Of a stretch of 8,017 nt of DNA, positions 1 to 5,650 are shown piece by piece; the stretch's first letter is position 1; each line of letters starts with the position of its first letter. Below the pieces are notes generated by a model, which saw only the letters and a list, made by a program, of their open reading frames with translations, made no database searches and was not told the origin of the DNA. Made by a program: the position numbers and the translations under genes. Source of the stretch: Methylophilaceae bacterium UBA6140 (lineage in GTDB: Bacteria > Pseudomonadota > Gammaproteobacteria > Burkholderiales > Methylophilaceae); NCBI GenBank assembly GCA_002423265.1, contig DIVE01000116.1, positions 1-8,017 of the forward strand, written 5' to 3'.

Positions 1-141
1 GCCCGCGACGTCAAGGAAACCCTGCGCAAGTTGAAGGCCGCCAAGTATGTTGCAGAACATCCTGGTCAGGTTTGCCCGGCCAAGTGGAACGAAGGCGCTG
101 CGACGATTGCGCCTAGCCTCGACCTCGTCGGCAAAATCTAA
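1..141 (+). CDS. ahpC: AhpC peroxiredoxin, C-terminal fragment (5' end outside window)
   Basis: Reading frame 1 is open from the first base and encodes 46 residues ending in TAA. The peptide contains [13 protein letters not shown] and ends SLDLVGKI. This matches the C-terminus of alkyl hydroperoxide reductase subunit C, a typical 2-Cys peroxiredoxin of about 187 residues, so roughly three quarters of the gene lies upstream. The single cysteine in VCPAKW is the resolving cysteine, which forms a disulfide with the peroxidatic cysteine of the partner subunit. The enzyme is cytoplasmic. It reduces hydrogen peroxide, organic hydroperoxides and peroxynitrite, and is recycled by AhpF, whose gene follows on the same strand. 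The stop codon overlaps the first base of a palindromic repeat. Identification rests on recognising the family tail and the neighbouring ahpF. Confidence 0.95.
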   Translation, partial: ARDVKETLRKLKAAKYVAEHPGQVCPAKWNEGAATIAPSLDLVGKI

Positions 142-283
142 GAACCTGTTTCATCAAGCGCTGCGCTTGCCATATCGGGTTTGCGCGGTACTCGCTCCTC
201 GCCGTACTGCGTGTACTGTCCCGTCGCTGGGTTCCGTGCGCACCCGATCTGGCGGCGCTCGCCAGCCTGCTGAAACAAGTTCT
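141..283. repeat. 143-bp imperfect palindromic intergenic element
   Basis: The ends are inverted repeats. AGAACCTGTTTCATCA at 141-156 matches the reverse complement of 268-283 at 14 of 16 positions. Inside, GCCA (169-172) pairs with TGGC (250-253), ATCGGGT (174-180) with ACCCGAT (242-248), and GCGC (183-186) with GCGC (238-241). The centre carries GTAC twice (204-207 and 213-216). Each arm also holds its own small hairpin: AAGCGC-T-GCGCTT at 156-168 and GGCG-GCGCT-CGCC at 251-263. The whole unit can fold into one long branched hairpin. It encodes no convincing protein. It resembles the dispersed palindromic repeats or MITE-like elements found between genes in many proteobacteria, but copy number cannot be judged from one window. 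No flanking target-site duplication was identified. Confidence 0.65.
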
Positions 284-311
284 GAATCATCGCAAGGCTT
301 CAGATAAATCT

Positions 312-336
312 GCCCGGGTAACTCCGGGCCGGTTTT
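312..336 (+). terminator. Probable intrinsic terminator or attenuator between ahpC and ahpF
   Basis: GCCCGG (312-317) and CCGGGC (324-329) form a perfect 6-bp GC-only stem around a GTAACT loop. CGG and four T follow. An A-rich stretch lies just before the stem. The T-run is short, so termination may be partial, allowing some readthrough from ahpC into ahpF. It could also serve as an mRNA-stabilising hairpin. Confidence 0.5.
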
Positions 337-388
337 CAGCGTGAAGCGGTCACCATGTGCGACCGTTTTGCAGTGAAAATCCATCTAT

Positions 389-394
389 GAGGAA
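389..394 (+). promoter_or_regulatory. Ribosome binding site that fixes the ahpF start
   Basis: GAGGAA lies 4 nt before the ATG at 399. Two other in-frame ATGs exist at 357 and 387. The one at 387 overlaps this Shine-Dalgarno sequence and neither has a comparable site upstream. The start at 399 also gives the family-typical N-terminus [10 protein letters not shown]. Confidence 0.8.
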
Positions 395-398
395 AACT

Positions 399-1943
399 AT
401 GCTCGACGCTAATATCAAACAACAGTTGCAAGCCTATTTCGGCAATCTCACCCACAAGGTCGAGATCAAGGCTTATCTGAACGATTCAGACAAGTCGCGC
501 GAAATGCATGAATTGCTGCAGGATCTCGCGGCCATCTCCGGCAATATCAGCCTGAGCGAACAACGCGATGCGTCCGAGCGTAGTCCTTCCTTCAAGGTGA
601 ACCGTGCCGGAGGCAATATCGGTATTCAGTTTGCCGGTATCCCGATGGGACATGAATTCACTTCGCTGGTGCTGGCCATATTGCAGGCGGGCGGGCATCC
701 GCCCAAGGCCGGCGAGGATACGCTGCAGCAGATCCGCGATCTGCCGGGCACCTATCATTTCGAGACTTATATCTCGCTTTCCTGCCAGAACTGTCCGGAA
801 GTCGTGCAGGCGCTCAACCTGATGGCGGTGGTCAACCCCAACATCACGCATGTGATGATTGATGGTGCCCTGTTCCAGGATGAAGTCACCGAGAAGCAGA
901 TCATGGCGGTGCCGACCATCTTCATGAACGGCGCTCACTTCGGTCAGGGTCGCATGAATGTGGATGAGATTCTGGCCAAGCTCGATACCGGCGCTTCGGC
1001 GCGCGAAGCTGAAAAAATCAACGCCCGTGCGCCGTTCGATGTGCTGGTGGTGGGCGGTGGCCCGGCCGGCGCGGCTGCTGCGGTCTATGCTGCGCGCAAG
1101 GGGATACGCACCGGCATCGTCGCCGAGCGTTTCGGCGGTCAGGTGATGGATACCAATGCCATCGAGAACTTCATTTCGGTGAAGGAGACCGAAGGCCCCA
1201 AGCTGGTTTCGGCATTGGAAGAGCACGTCAGAAGCTATGAAGTCGACATCATGAACACACAGCGTGCCGAGAAGCTGATTCCCGGCGAGATGATCGAAAT
1301 TGAGCTGGCGAACGGCGCCAGGCTGAAGAGCAAGACCGTCATTGTCTCCACCGGCGCCCGCTGGCGCGAGCTCAATGTGCCGGGCGAGAAAGAGTATCGC
1401 GGCAAGGGTGTGGCTTATTGTCCGCACTGCGACGGTCCCTTGTTCAAGGGCAAGCCGGTCGCTGTCATCGGCGGCGGTAATTCCGGCGTCGAGGCTGCAA
1501 TCGACCTCGCCGGTTTCGTCAGCCATGTGACTTTGCTGCAATTCGAGGAACAATTGAAGGCGGATGCGGTGTTGCAGAAGAAGCTTTTCAGCCTGCCCAA
1601 CATCAAGGTGATTTGTCAGGCGCAGACGACCGAAGTCAACGGTGACGGTCAAAAGGTCACCGGCCTGACCTATATCGACCGCGCCACCGGAAACCCGCAC
1701 CAGATCGAGATCGCCGCCGTGTTCGTGCAGATCGGCCTGATTCCGAATACGGATTGGCTCAAGGGCACGATCGCACTGAGCCAATATGGCGAGATCGAAG
1801 TCGATAGCCACGGCATGACTTCGGTTCCGGGTGTGTTTGCCGCAGGCGATGTGACGACGATTCCGTACAAGCAGATCGTCATTGCGCTCGGCGACGGCGC
1901 CAAGGCTTCGCTCGGTGCTTTCGATTACATGATCCGGCAATAG
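399..1943 (+). CDS. ahpF: AhpF, alkyl hydroperoxide reductase subunit F (NADH:peroxiredoxin reductase)
   Basis: This 514-residue cytoplasmic flavoprotein passes electrons from NADH through FAD and two dithiol centres to AhpC. Length is close to the 521 of E. coli AhpF. The N-terminal part (about 1-200) is the tandem thioredoxin-fold domain, with the redox pair CQNC at C129/C132, the same positions as in E. coli. A thioredoxin-reductase-like module follows: FAD-binding GGGPAG at 219-224, the second dithiol CPHC at C341/C344, NADH-binding GGGNSG at 358-363, and the C-terminal FAD motif AAGD at 481-484. All key residues are present, so the protein should be active. The N-terminal domain separates it from plain thioredoxin reductase (TrxB). 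It follows ahpC, but a palindrome and a terminator-like hairpin intervene, so expression relative to ahpC may be reduced. A strong terminator lies 48 bp after the stop codon. Confidence 0.97.
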   Translation: MLDANIKQQLQAYFGNLTHKVEIKAYLNDSDKSREMHELLQDLAAISGNISLSEQRDASERSPSFKVNRAGGNIGIQFAGIPMGHEFTSLVLAILQAGGHPPKAGEDTLQQIRDLPGTYHFETYISLSCQNCPEVVQALNLMAVVNPNITHVMIDGALFQDEVTEKQIMAVPTIFMNGAHFGQGRMNVDEILAKLDTGASAREAEKINARAPFDVLVVGGGPAGAAAAVYAARKGIRTGIVAERFGGQVMDTNAIENFISVKETEGPKLVSALEEHVRSYEVDIMNTQRAEKLIPGEMIEIELANGARLKSKTVIVSTGARWRELNVPGEKEYRGKGVAYCPHCDGPLFKGKPVAVIGGGNSGVEAAIDLAGFVSHVTLLQFEEQLKADAVLQKKLFSLPNIKVICQAQTTEVNGDGQKVTGLTYIDRATGNPHQIEIAAVFVQIGLIPNTDWLKGTIALSQYGEIEVDSHGMTSVPGVFAAGDVTTIPYKQIVIALGDGAKASLGAFDYMIRQ

Positions 1944-1991
1944 TCATGCATGCAGAAGGTGGCTAAAAGCTACCGGAAAATGCAAACCGCA

Positions 1992-2018
1992 ACGGGGGCA
2001 AACAGCCCCCGTTTTTTT
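1992..2018 (+). terminator. Strong intrinsic terminator after ahpF
   Basis: ACGGGGGC (1992-1999) and GCCCCCGT (2005-2012) form a perfect 8-bp stem around the loop AAACA. Counting the T inside the stem, seven T run from 2012 to 2018. This is a textbook rho-independent terminator. It separates the peroxide genes from the nitrate-sensing operon. Confidence 0.93.
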
Positions 2019-2024
2019 GTAAAT

Positions 2025-2037
2025 TGTGTGATACACA
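2025..2037. promoter_or_regulatory. Short inverted repeat upstream of narX, possible operator
   Basis: TGTGTGATACACA has perfect 5-bp arms (TGTGT and ACACA) around GAT. It lies in the only intergenic space available for a narX promoter, about 58 bp before the start codon. It does not match the FNR consensus (TTGAT-N4-ATCAA). No convincing -35/-10 pair was found here, and TAAGCT at 2056-2061 is at best a weak -10. Function is unproven. Confidence 0.3.
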
Positions 2038-2094
2038 GCATGGGGCGAATGGGTGTAAGCTAAGACGCATTCAAACACACGCAGAGATTCAGGT

Positions 2095-4029
2095 TTGGCC
2101 AAGTTCAAAATCCGCGAGAAAATCACCGGTTTGCTGGTGTTTTATTTTCTGATCGCGATGACAGCCATCGGCTTCACGCTGTACGTTTCATGGCAGCTGG
2201 AAGGCGGCGCAGCAGCAATCAACGATGCGGGCAAGGAGCGCATGCGTACTTACCGCATTGCCTACTTGCTGACTCAGCATGTCCAGCAGCCTTCGCCGGT
2301 TCTCGAAGCCGATATCCGTCAGGAGATCGTGCGTTTCGAAAAGACCCTGGCCGAACTGGAACACGGCAATCCGCAACGGCCGCTGTTCGTTCCTGATGAC
2401 CCCATGATCCAGAAGCAGATGCAGGTGTTGCATGATACCTGGGGACAGGACATGAAGCCGCGTATTGAACAGCTGCTGAGCCCGGCCGCCGAGGTCGACC
2501 GCCAGCAGCAACTGGCTGCCTACCGTCCTGCCAACGAGCGTTTTGTCGATGGCGTCGACGGACTGGTGGCGATGGTGGAAAGCAGTAACGCGCAGGCCAC
2601 CACGCTGCTGCGATCCATACAGATTGCACTGGTCGTCGTGGCCCTGCTCGGCACGATTCTGCTCGATTACATATTTTCGCTGCTGCTGGTGCGTCCGGTA
2701 CAACGTCTCAATCAGGGCTTGCAAAGCATGGGCAAGGCCGATTTCAGCGTGCGGCTGCCGACGACCCGCAACGACGAGCTGGGCGAACTGGCGCGGGGCT
2801 TCAACCAGATGGCGGAAAAGCTGCAGGATATTTATGCCACGCTGGAGCAGCGTGTGGCAGACAAGACCCGCAGCGTCGATCTCAAGAACCGGGAGCTGGG
2901 CGCGCTTTATGAAGTCGCCGCCTTTCTCAATTCCAGCACCGCTGCCGAGCCTTTGTGCGATAACGTGCTGGACCGCATGATCGCGCTGATGGGTGCCATG
3001 GGCGGCGTGGTCAGGTTGACCGACCCCAAGGGCGAGCAGTTGCAGATCGTCGCTGCGCGGGGCGTTTCGGAAATGTTTCTGGCGGACGAGACCTTTCTCG
3101 ATATCGGCGCCTGCATTTGCGGTGAAGTCGCGCGCGATGGTGTTGCGGTCAGCTCGGATTTCGACGCAGTACGGCCGTCGATAATGCTGCATAGTTGCAG
3201 CAAGGAAAACATCCGGGCAGTTGCCGCTGTGCCGATACGTTCCAACAAGCGCGTGCTGGGCACGCTCAATCTGTTTTTCGATGCCATGCGCATATTGCCG
3301 CCGACGGAGGTGCGCCTGCTGGAATCGGTCGGTCTGCATCTCGGAATTGCCATCGAGAACCAGCGGCTGGTTGCGCGCGAGCGTGAAATGGCGGTATCCG
3401 AAGAGCGCAACCTGCTGGCGCAGGAGTTGCATGACAGCATTGCGCAGTCGCTGGCATTTCTCAATATTCAGGTGCAGCTGCTGCATGACGATCTGAGCCA
3501 CAAGAAAGTCGCAGACGCGATGCAGGTGCTGGAACAGATTCGCGAAGGCGTACAGGAAAGCTACGATGACGTGCGCGAACTTCTGGTGCATTTCCGCACG
3601 CGGCTGGAACACGCCGATCTGGAGAGCGCGATTGCCAGCGCCCTGAGGAAATTCGAGGCGCAAACCGCCATCGCGACCGAGTTTGAGCGGCATGGGCCGA
3701 CACTCGACATGCAGCCCGAGCATGTGTTGCAGATACTGCACATTCTGCAGGAGTCGCTTTCCAACATCCGCAAGCACGCCAATGCCAGCCTGATCAAGGT
3801 GGTGCTGGACACCAGCGGACCATGCAGCCTGACCGTGGAAGACAACGGTCAGGGCTTCGAAACCTCGAAATCGGCCGGCGATACCCATGTCGGCATCAAC
3901 ATCATGCGCGAACGCGCAAATCGTTTCGGCGGCGAGTTTTCCATCACTTCCGCGACCGGCGAGGGCACCCGGGTGCGTCTGAGCTGGAGCCCGGTCACCC
4001 TTTCTGTGGAGCAACCCAGCGCAGCATGA
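2095..4029 (+). CDS. narX: NarX-type nitrate/nitrite sensor histidine kinase
   Basis: This 644-residue inner-membrane kinase is predicted to sense nitrate/nitrite in the periplasm and phosphorylate the response regulator encoded next. Helix TM1 is at about 11-33. The periplasmic domain carries a NarX P-box-like motif at 42-54 (INDAGKERMRTYR), the ligand-binding signature. TM2 is at 174-199 and is followed by HAMP (about 200-247), a coiled linker, and a GAF-like region (about 280-425) with cysteines C340, C342 and C368. The HisKA_3 helix has the phospho-acceptor H446 in ELHDS. The HATPase part shows the N-box around N557, G1 (DNGQGF, 583-588) and G2 around G600. The start is TTG. No ATG or GTG lies between it and the upstream in-frame stop at 2056, and the next ATG would remove part of TM1. 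The ribosome binding site is weak (GCAGAG at 2081-2086). NarX is preferred over NarQ because it is paired with NarL and NarK, but the two families are hard to separate by eye. Confidence 0.9.
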   Translation: MAKFKIREKITGLLVFYFLIAMTAIGFTLYVSWQLEGGAAAINDAGKERMRTYRIAYLLTQHVQQPSPVLEADIRQEIVRFEKTLAELEHGNPQRPLFVPDDPMIQKQMQVLHDTWGQDMKPRIEQLLSPAAEVDRQQQLAAYRPANERFVDGVDGLVAMVESSNAQATTLLRSIQIALVVVALLGTILLDYIFSLLLVRPVQRLNQGLQSMGKADFSVRLPTTRNDELGELARGFNQMAEKLQDIYATLEQRVADKTRSVDLKNRELGALYEVAAFLNSSTAAEPLCDNVLDRMIALMGAMGGVVRLTDPKGEQLQIVAARGVSEMFLADETFLDIGACICGEVARDGVAVSSDFDAVRPSIMLHSCSKENIRAVAAVPIRSNKRVLGTLNLFFDAMRILPPTEVRLLESVGLHLGIAIENQRLVAREREMAVSEERNLLAQELHDSIAQSLAFLNIQVQLLHDDLSHKKVADAMQVLEQIREGVQESYDDVRELLVHFRTRLEHADLESAIASALRKFEAQTAIATEFERHGPTLDMQPEHVLQILHILQESLSNIRKHANASLIKVVLDTSGPCSLTVEDNGQGFETSKSAGDTHVGINIMRERANRFGGEFSITSATGEGTRVRLSWSPVTLSVEQPSAA

Positions 4030-4685
4030 AACCCATACGTGTACTGATCATTGATGACCATACCCTGTTCCGTAGCGGCATCCGGCTGCTGTTGCAGCGC
4101 CAGAGCGGTTTCGAGGTGGTGGGCGAAGCGGGCGACGGGCTCGAAGGCGTGAAGCTCGCCAAACGGCTCAAGCCCGATGTGATTCTGCTCGACCTGCACA
4201 TGCCTGGTATCGGTGGCCTTGAAGCCTTGCAGCTGTTGCAGGAAGAGTTGCCGCAGACGCAGGTGGTGATGCTGACCGTGTCGGAAGACGCGGAAGATCT
4301 GCTTGAAGCGCTGCGCTTCGGCGCGCGCGGCTATCTGCTGAAGAACATCGATACCGATTTTCTGCTCGATTCAATCAAACGGGCTGCTGCGGGCGAATCA
4401 GTGATGTCGGCGCAGATGGCGACGCGACTGGCTGATGCGATGCGTGCGCCACAGAAGAGCTTGAAAGCCGCAGTGGCGGAGACCAACAAGCTCTCCCCGC
4501 GTGAAGCGGAAATCATCGTCATGCTGGCTGGTGGCGCCAGCAACAAGGAAATTGCACGGACGCTGACGCTCTCTGAATCCACAGTCAAGATTCACGTGCA
4601 GGGGATATTGCGCAAACTTAACCTGGCAAGCCGCGTGCAAGCGGCGGTCTATGCCGTTGAGCACGGGCTGGTCGAGGAAAAGTAG
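4026..4685 (+). CDS. narL: NarL-type response regulator (LuxR/FixJ family)
   Basis: This 219-residue cytoplasmic DNA-binding regulator is close in length to E. coli NarL (216). The receiver domain (1-about 120) has acidic pocket D10/D11, phospho-acceptor D56 in LLDLHMPG, T84 and K106, so it should accept phosphate normally. The C-terminal LuxR-type helix-turn-helix begins at about L156 (LSPREAE) and includes STVKIHVQ, the recognition helix region, at 185-192. The ATG overlaps the narX TGA (ATGA), giving a 4-bp overlap and translational coupling. A GGAG lies 14 nt upstream, which is too far for strong independent initiation. An upstream in-frame extension exists but runs inside narX and lacks homology-like sequence. 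The pairing with narX and the nearby narK genes points to nitrate-responsive control. Two recognition-helix residues differ from E. coli NarL (V189 to I, K192 to Q). Confidence 0.93.
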   Translation: MKPIRVLIIDDHTLFRSGIRLLLQRQSGFEVVGEAGDGLEGVKLAKRLKPDVILLDLHMPGIGGLEALQLLQEELPQTQVVMLTVSEDAEDLLEALRFGARGYLLKNIDTDFLLDSIKRAAAGESVMSAQMATRLADAMRAPQKSLKAAVAETNKLSPREAEIIVMLAGGASNKEIARTLTLSESTVKIHVQGILRKLNLASRVQAAVYAVEHGLVEEK

Positions 4686-4743
4686 CCGCACTGCCGATAT
4701 GGCCAGCGGATGCTGTTGCGAAAACTCTGCGAACGATTTCCCT

Positions 4744-5358
4744 TCAGGTCCTGCGAAAACAGCAATAGCTGAACTGCTGCACCGCTCCGGATGGAGTCAG
4801 GTGGGCTTCCTTTTTATGCCGGATCAGCTCGAAAGCATCGCCCAATTCCATGCCCAGCGCTTTCGGGCTATAGCGCATGACCGGCAGACCGCTGCATTTT
4901 TCCGGCCCGTCTTCGGCGAAGGTTGCCAGGATGAGATGGCCGCCGGAGCGCAAGGCATGCATGAGCCTTTCAATATAGGCCTGCCGCTCGGCCGGTTCCG
5001 TGAGAAAGTGGAAGGTTGCGCGATCGTGCCAGAGATCGAAGCGGTCTTTGGAAAATTCCGCGCGGGTGATATCGGCTACTACCCATTGCACGGCCTTCGC
5101 TGGTGCCCCCAGCCGTTGCCGGGCAACTTCGATCGCCGCCGCAGACAAATCCAGCACGGTGAGGTCGCTGTAACCTTCCGCCAGAAGCGCATCCACCAGA
5201 TTTGACGCCCCGCCTCCGACATCGATGATGGCGGCGTCCTTGCCCAGCCCTGTGTCGTGTATCAGCTGCAGGGACATCCCGGCACGGGGTTGAAACCAGC
5301 TCACCGAGTCGGCAGCTTTGCTGGCGTAGACGTGTTCCCAATGTTGTTTACGGTCCAT
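4744..5358 (-). CDS. Class I SAM-dependent methyltransferase, substrate unknown
   Basis: The protein has 204 residues and is predicted to be soluble. The Rossmann-fold SAM-binding motif I is IIDVGGGASN at 44-53. The acidic residue at the end of strand 2 is D70 in VLDLS, and the motif II/IV region reads FDLWHDRATFHF from F107 to F118. The N-terminus, MDRKQHWEHVYASK followed by SWFQP, is typical of a widespread small methyltransferase family usually annotated only as type 11/12. The frame stays open upstream to an ATG at 5475. The start at 5358 is preferred because GAGGA sits 8 nt before it and the extra 39 residues look unconserved and basic. It converges on narL with a 58-bp gap that holds no clear terminator. 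It diverges from narK1. Nothing in the sequence identifies the methyl acceptor. Confidence 0.87.
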   Translation of the reverse strand: MDRKQHWEHVYASKAADSVSWFQPRAGMSLQLIHDTGLGKDAAIIDVGGGASNLVDALLAEGYSDLTVLDLSAAAIEVARQRLGAPAKAVQWVVADITRAEFSKDRFDLWHDRATFHFLTEPAERQAYIERLMHALRSGGHLILATFAEDGPEKCSGLPVMRYSPKALGMELGDAFELIRHKKEAHLTPSGAVQQFSYCCFRRT

Positions 5359-5366
5359 GACGGTTT

Positions 5367-5371
5367 TCCTC
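5367..5371 (-). promoter_or_regulatory. Ribosome binding site deciding the methyltransferase start
   Basis: Read on the minus strand, GAGGA lies 8 nt before the ATG at 5358-5356. It supports the 204-residue product over the 39-residue-longer alternative that would begin at 5475. Confidence 0.7.
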
Positions 5372-5384
5372 AAAGCGCGAAATT

Positions 5385-5398
5385 CATGGCCGGCCATG
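5385..5398. promoter_or_regulatory. Perfect 14-bp palindrome CATGGCCGGCCATG
   Basis: The sequence equals its own reverse complement over 14 bp. It lies 27 bp upstream of the chosen methyltransferase start codon. That position would suit an operator for that gene. If the longer start were used instead, it would fall inside the coding region. Confidence 0.3.
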
Positions 5399-5449
5399 CG
5401 CCGGCGAATGCTCATGATATCGCGCAAGAAGCCGAAGAAACGAGGTTTC

Positions 5450-5464
5450 CCGGAATATTTCCGG
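5450..5464. promoter_or_regulatory. Inverted repeat CCGGAA-TAT-TTCCGG
   Basis: Perfect 6-bp arms surround a TAT centre, in the middle of the divergent intergenic region. It is a candidate dimeric-regulator site. No specific regulator is indicated, and AT-rich promoter elements are not obvious beside it. Confidence 0.3.
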
Positions 5465-5549
5465 CGGTCTTTCATGCAGTGGTGGATGGCGGTGTCGCAA
5501 CGTGCGGCGTCATGAATCTTATCCCGCCAACCCTGTTACCTGGCCAGAA

Positions 5550-5559
5550 GAACTAGTTC
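5550..5559. promoter_or_regulatory. Perfect palindrome GAACTAGTTC upstream of narK1
   Basis: This 10-bp self-complementary sequence lies 91 bp before the narK1 start, next to the weak FNR-like match at 5557-5570. It is a candidate operator only. A palindrome of this length can arise by chance. Confidence 0.25.
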
Positions 5560-5591
5560 CTTTAACTCAAGCGTCCTGTACTTCCGAAGAA

Positions 5592-5610
5592 TGGGCGAGG
5601 GCATCGCCCA
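5592..5610 (+). promoter_or_regulatory. Perfect hairpin in the narK1 leader region
   Basis: TGGGCGA (5592-5598) and TCGCCCA (5604-5610) form a perfect 7-bp GC-rich stem with a GGGCA loop. It lies 40 nt before the narK1 ATG and no T-run follows, so it is not an intrinsic terminator. If transcribed it would be a stable leader hairpin. If the promoter lies downstream, it would be a DNA inverted repeat. Confidence 0.45.
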
Positions 5611-5638
5611 GGCCTATGCTTGCATCATGTTCCAATTC

Positions 5639-5644
5639 GGGAGG
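5639..5644 (+). promoter_or_regulatory. Strong ribosome binding site of narK1
   Basis: GGGAGG lies 6 nt before the ATG at 5651. It fixes this start over the in-frame ATGs at 5591 and 5627, which lack such a site. Confidence 0.85.
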
Positions 5645-5650
5645 TCGGTC

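Larger units (their letters stand above)
5359..5650. other. Divergent intergenic region between the methyltransferase and narK1
   Basis: This 292-bp stretch should contain the promoters of both the methyltransferase (leftward) and narK1 (rightward). Open frames in it are only shadows or the unlikely N-terminal extension of the methyltransferase. It holds three short palindromes and one hairpin, listed separately. No clear FNR box was found. The best match is 7 of 10 positions (TTCCTTTAACTCAA at 5557-5570). One NarL-like heptamer, TACTTCC at 5579-5585, matches TACYYMT at 6 of 7. No confident -35/-10 pair could be assigned, although TATGCT at 5614-5619 is a possible -10. Confidence 0.5.

Noticed and set aside
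47..307. Possible small protein spanning the ahpC tail and the palindrome
   Set aside because: It overlaps the true ahpC frame and the repeat, is Arg/Ser rich, and has no ribosome binding site or family resemblance.
486..1940. 484-codon open frame antisense to ahpF
   Set aside because: The plus strand encodes an unmistakable AhpF with all catalytic motifs. The antisense frame is rich in His, Asp, Arg and Gln with no domain pattern, typical of a high-GC shadow frame.
2188..4014. 608-codon open frame antisense to narX
   Set aside because: It is a shadow of the NarX codons. The composition is dominated by His, Gln and Arg, with no recognisable motif, no own ribosome binding site and no context.
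3822..4025. N-terminal extension of the NarL frame
   Set aside because: It runs inside the narX ATPase domain. The receiver domain starts cleanly at the ATG at 4026, with the normal family N-terminus.
4686..4743. Bidirectional terminator between narL and the methyltransferase
   Set aside because: Only a weak, mismatched inverted repeat (GTTGCG ... GCGAAC) is present, without a T-run on either strand.
5359..5475. 39-residue N-terminal extension of the methyltransferase
   Set aside because: The ATG at 5358 has a good ribosome binding site and the family-like start MDRKQHWEHVY. The extension is basic and unlike the family, although it cannot be fully excluded.
5557..5570. FNR box upstream of narK1
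   Set aside because: Only 7 of 10 consensus positions match, the left half-site is poor, and no -10 lies at the spacing expected for FNR activation.
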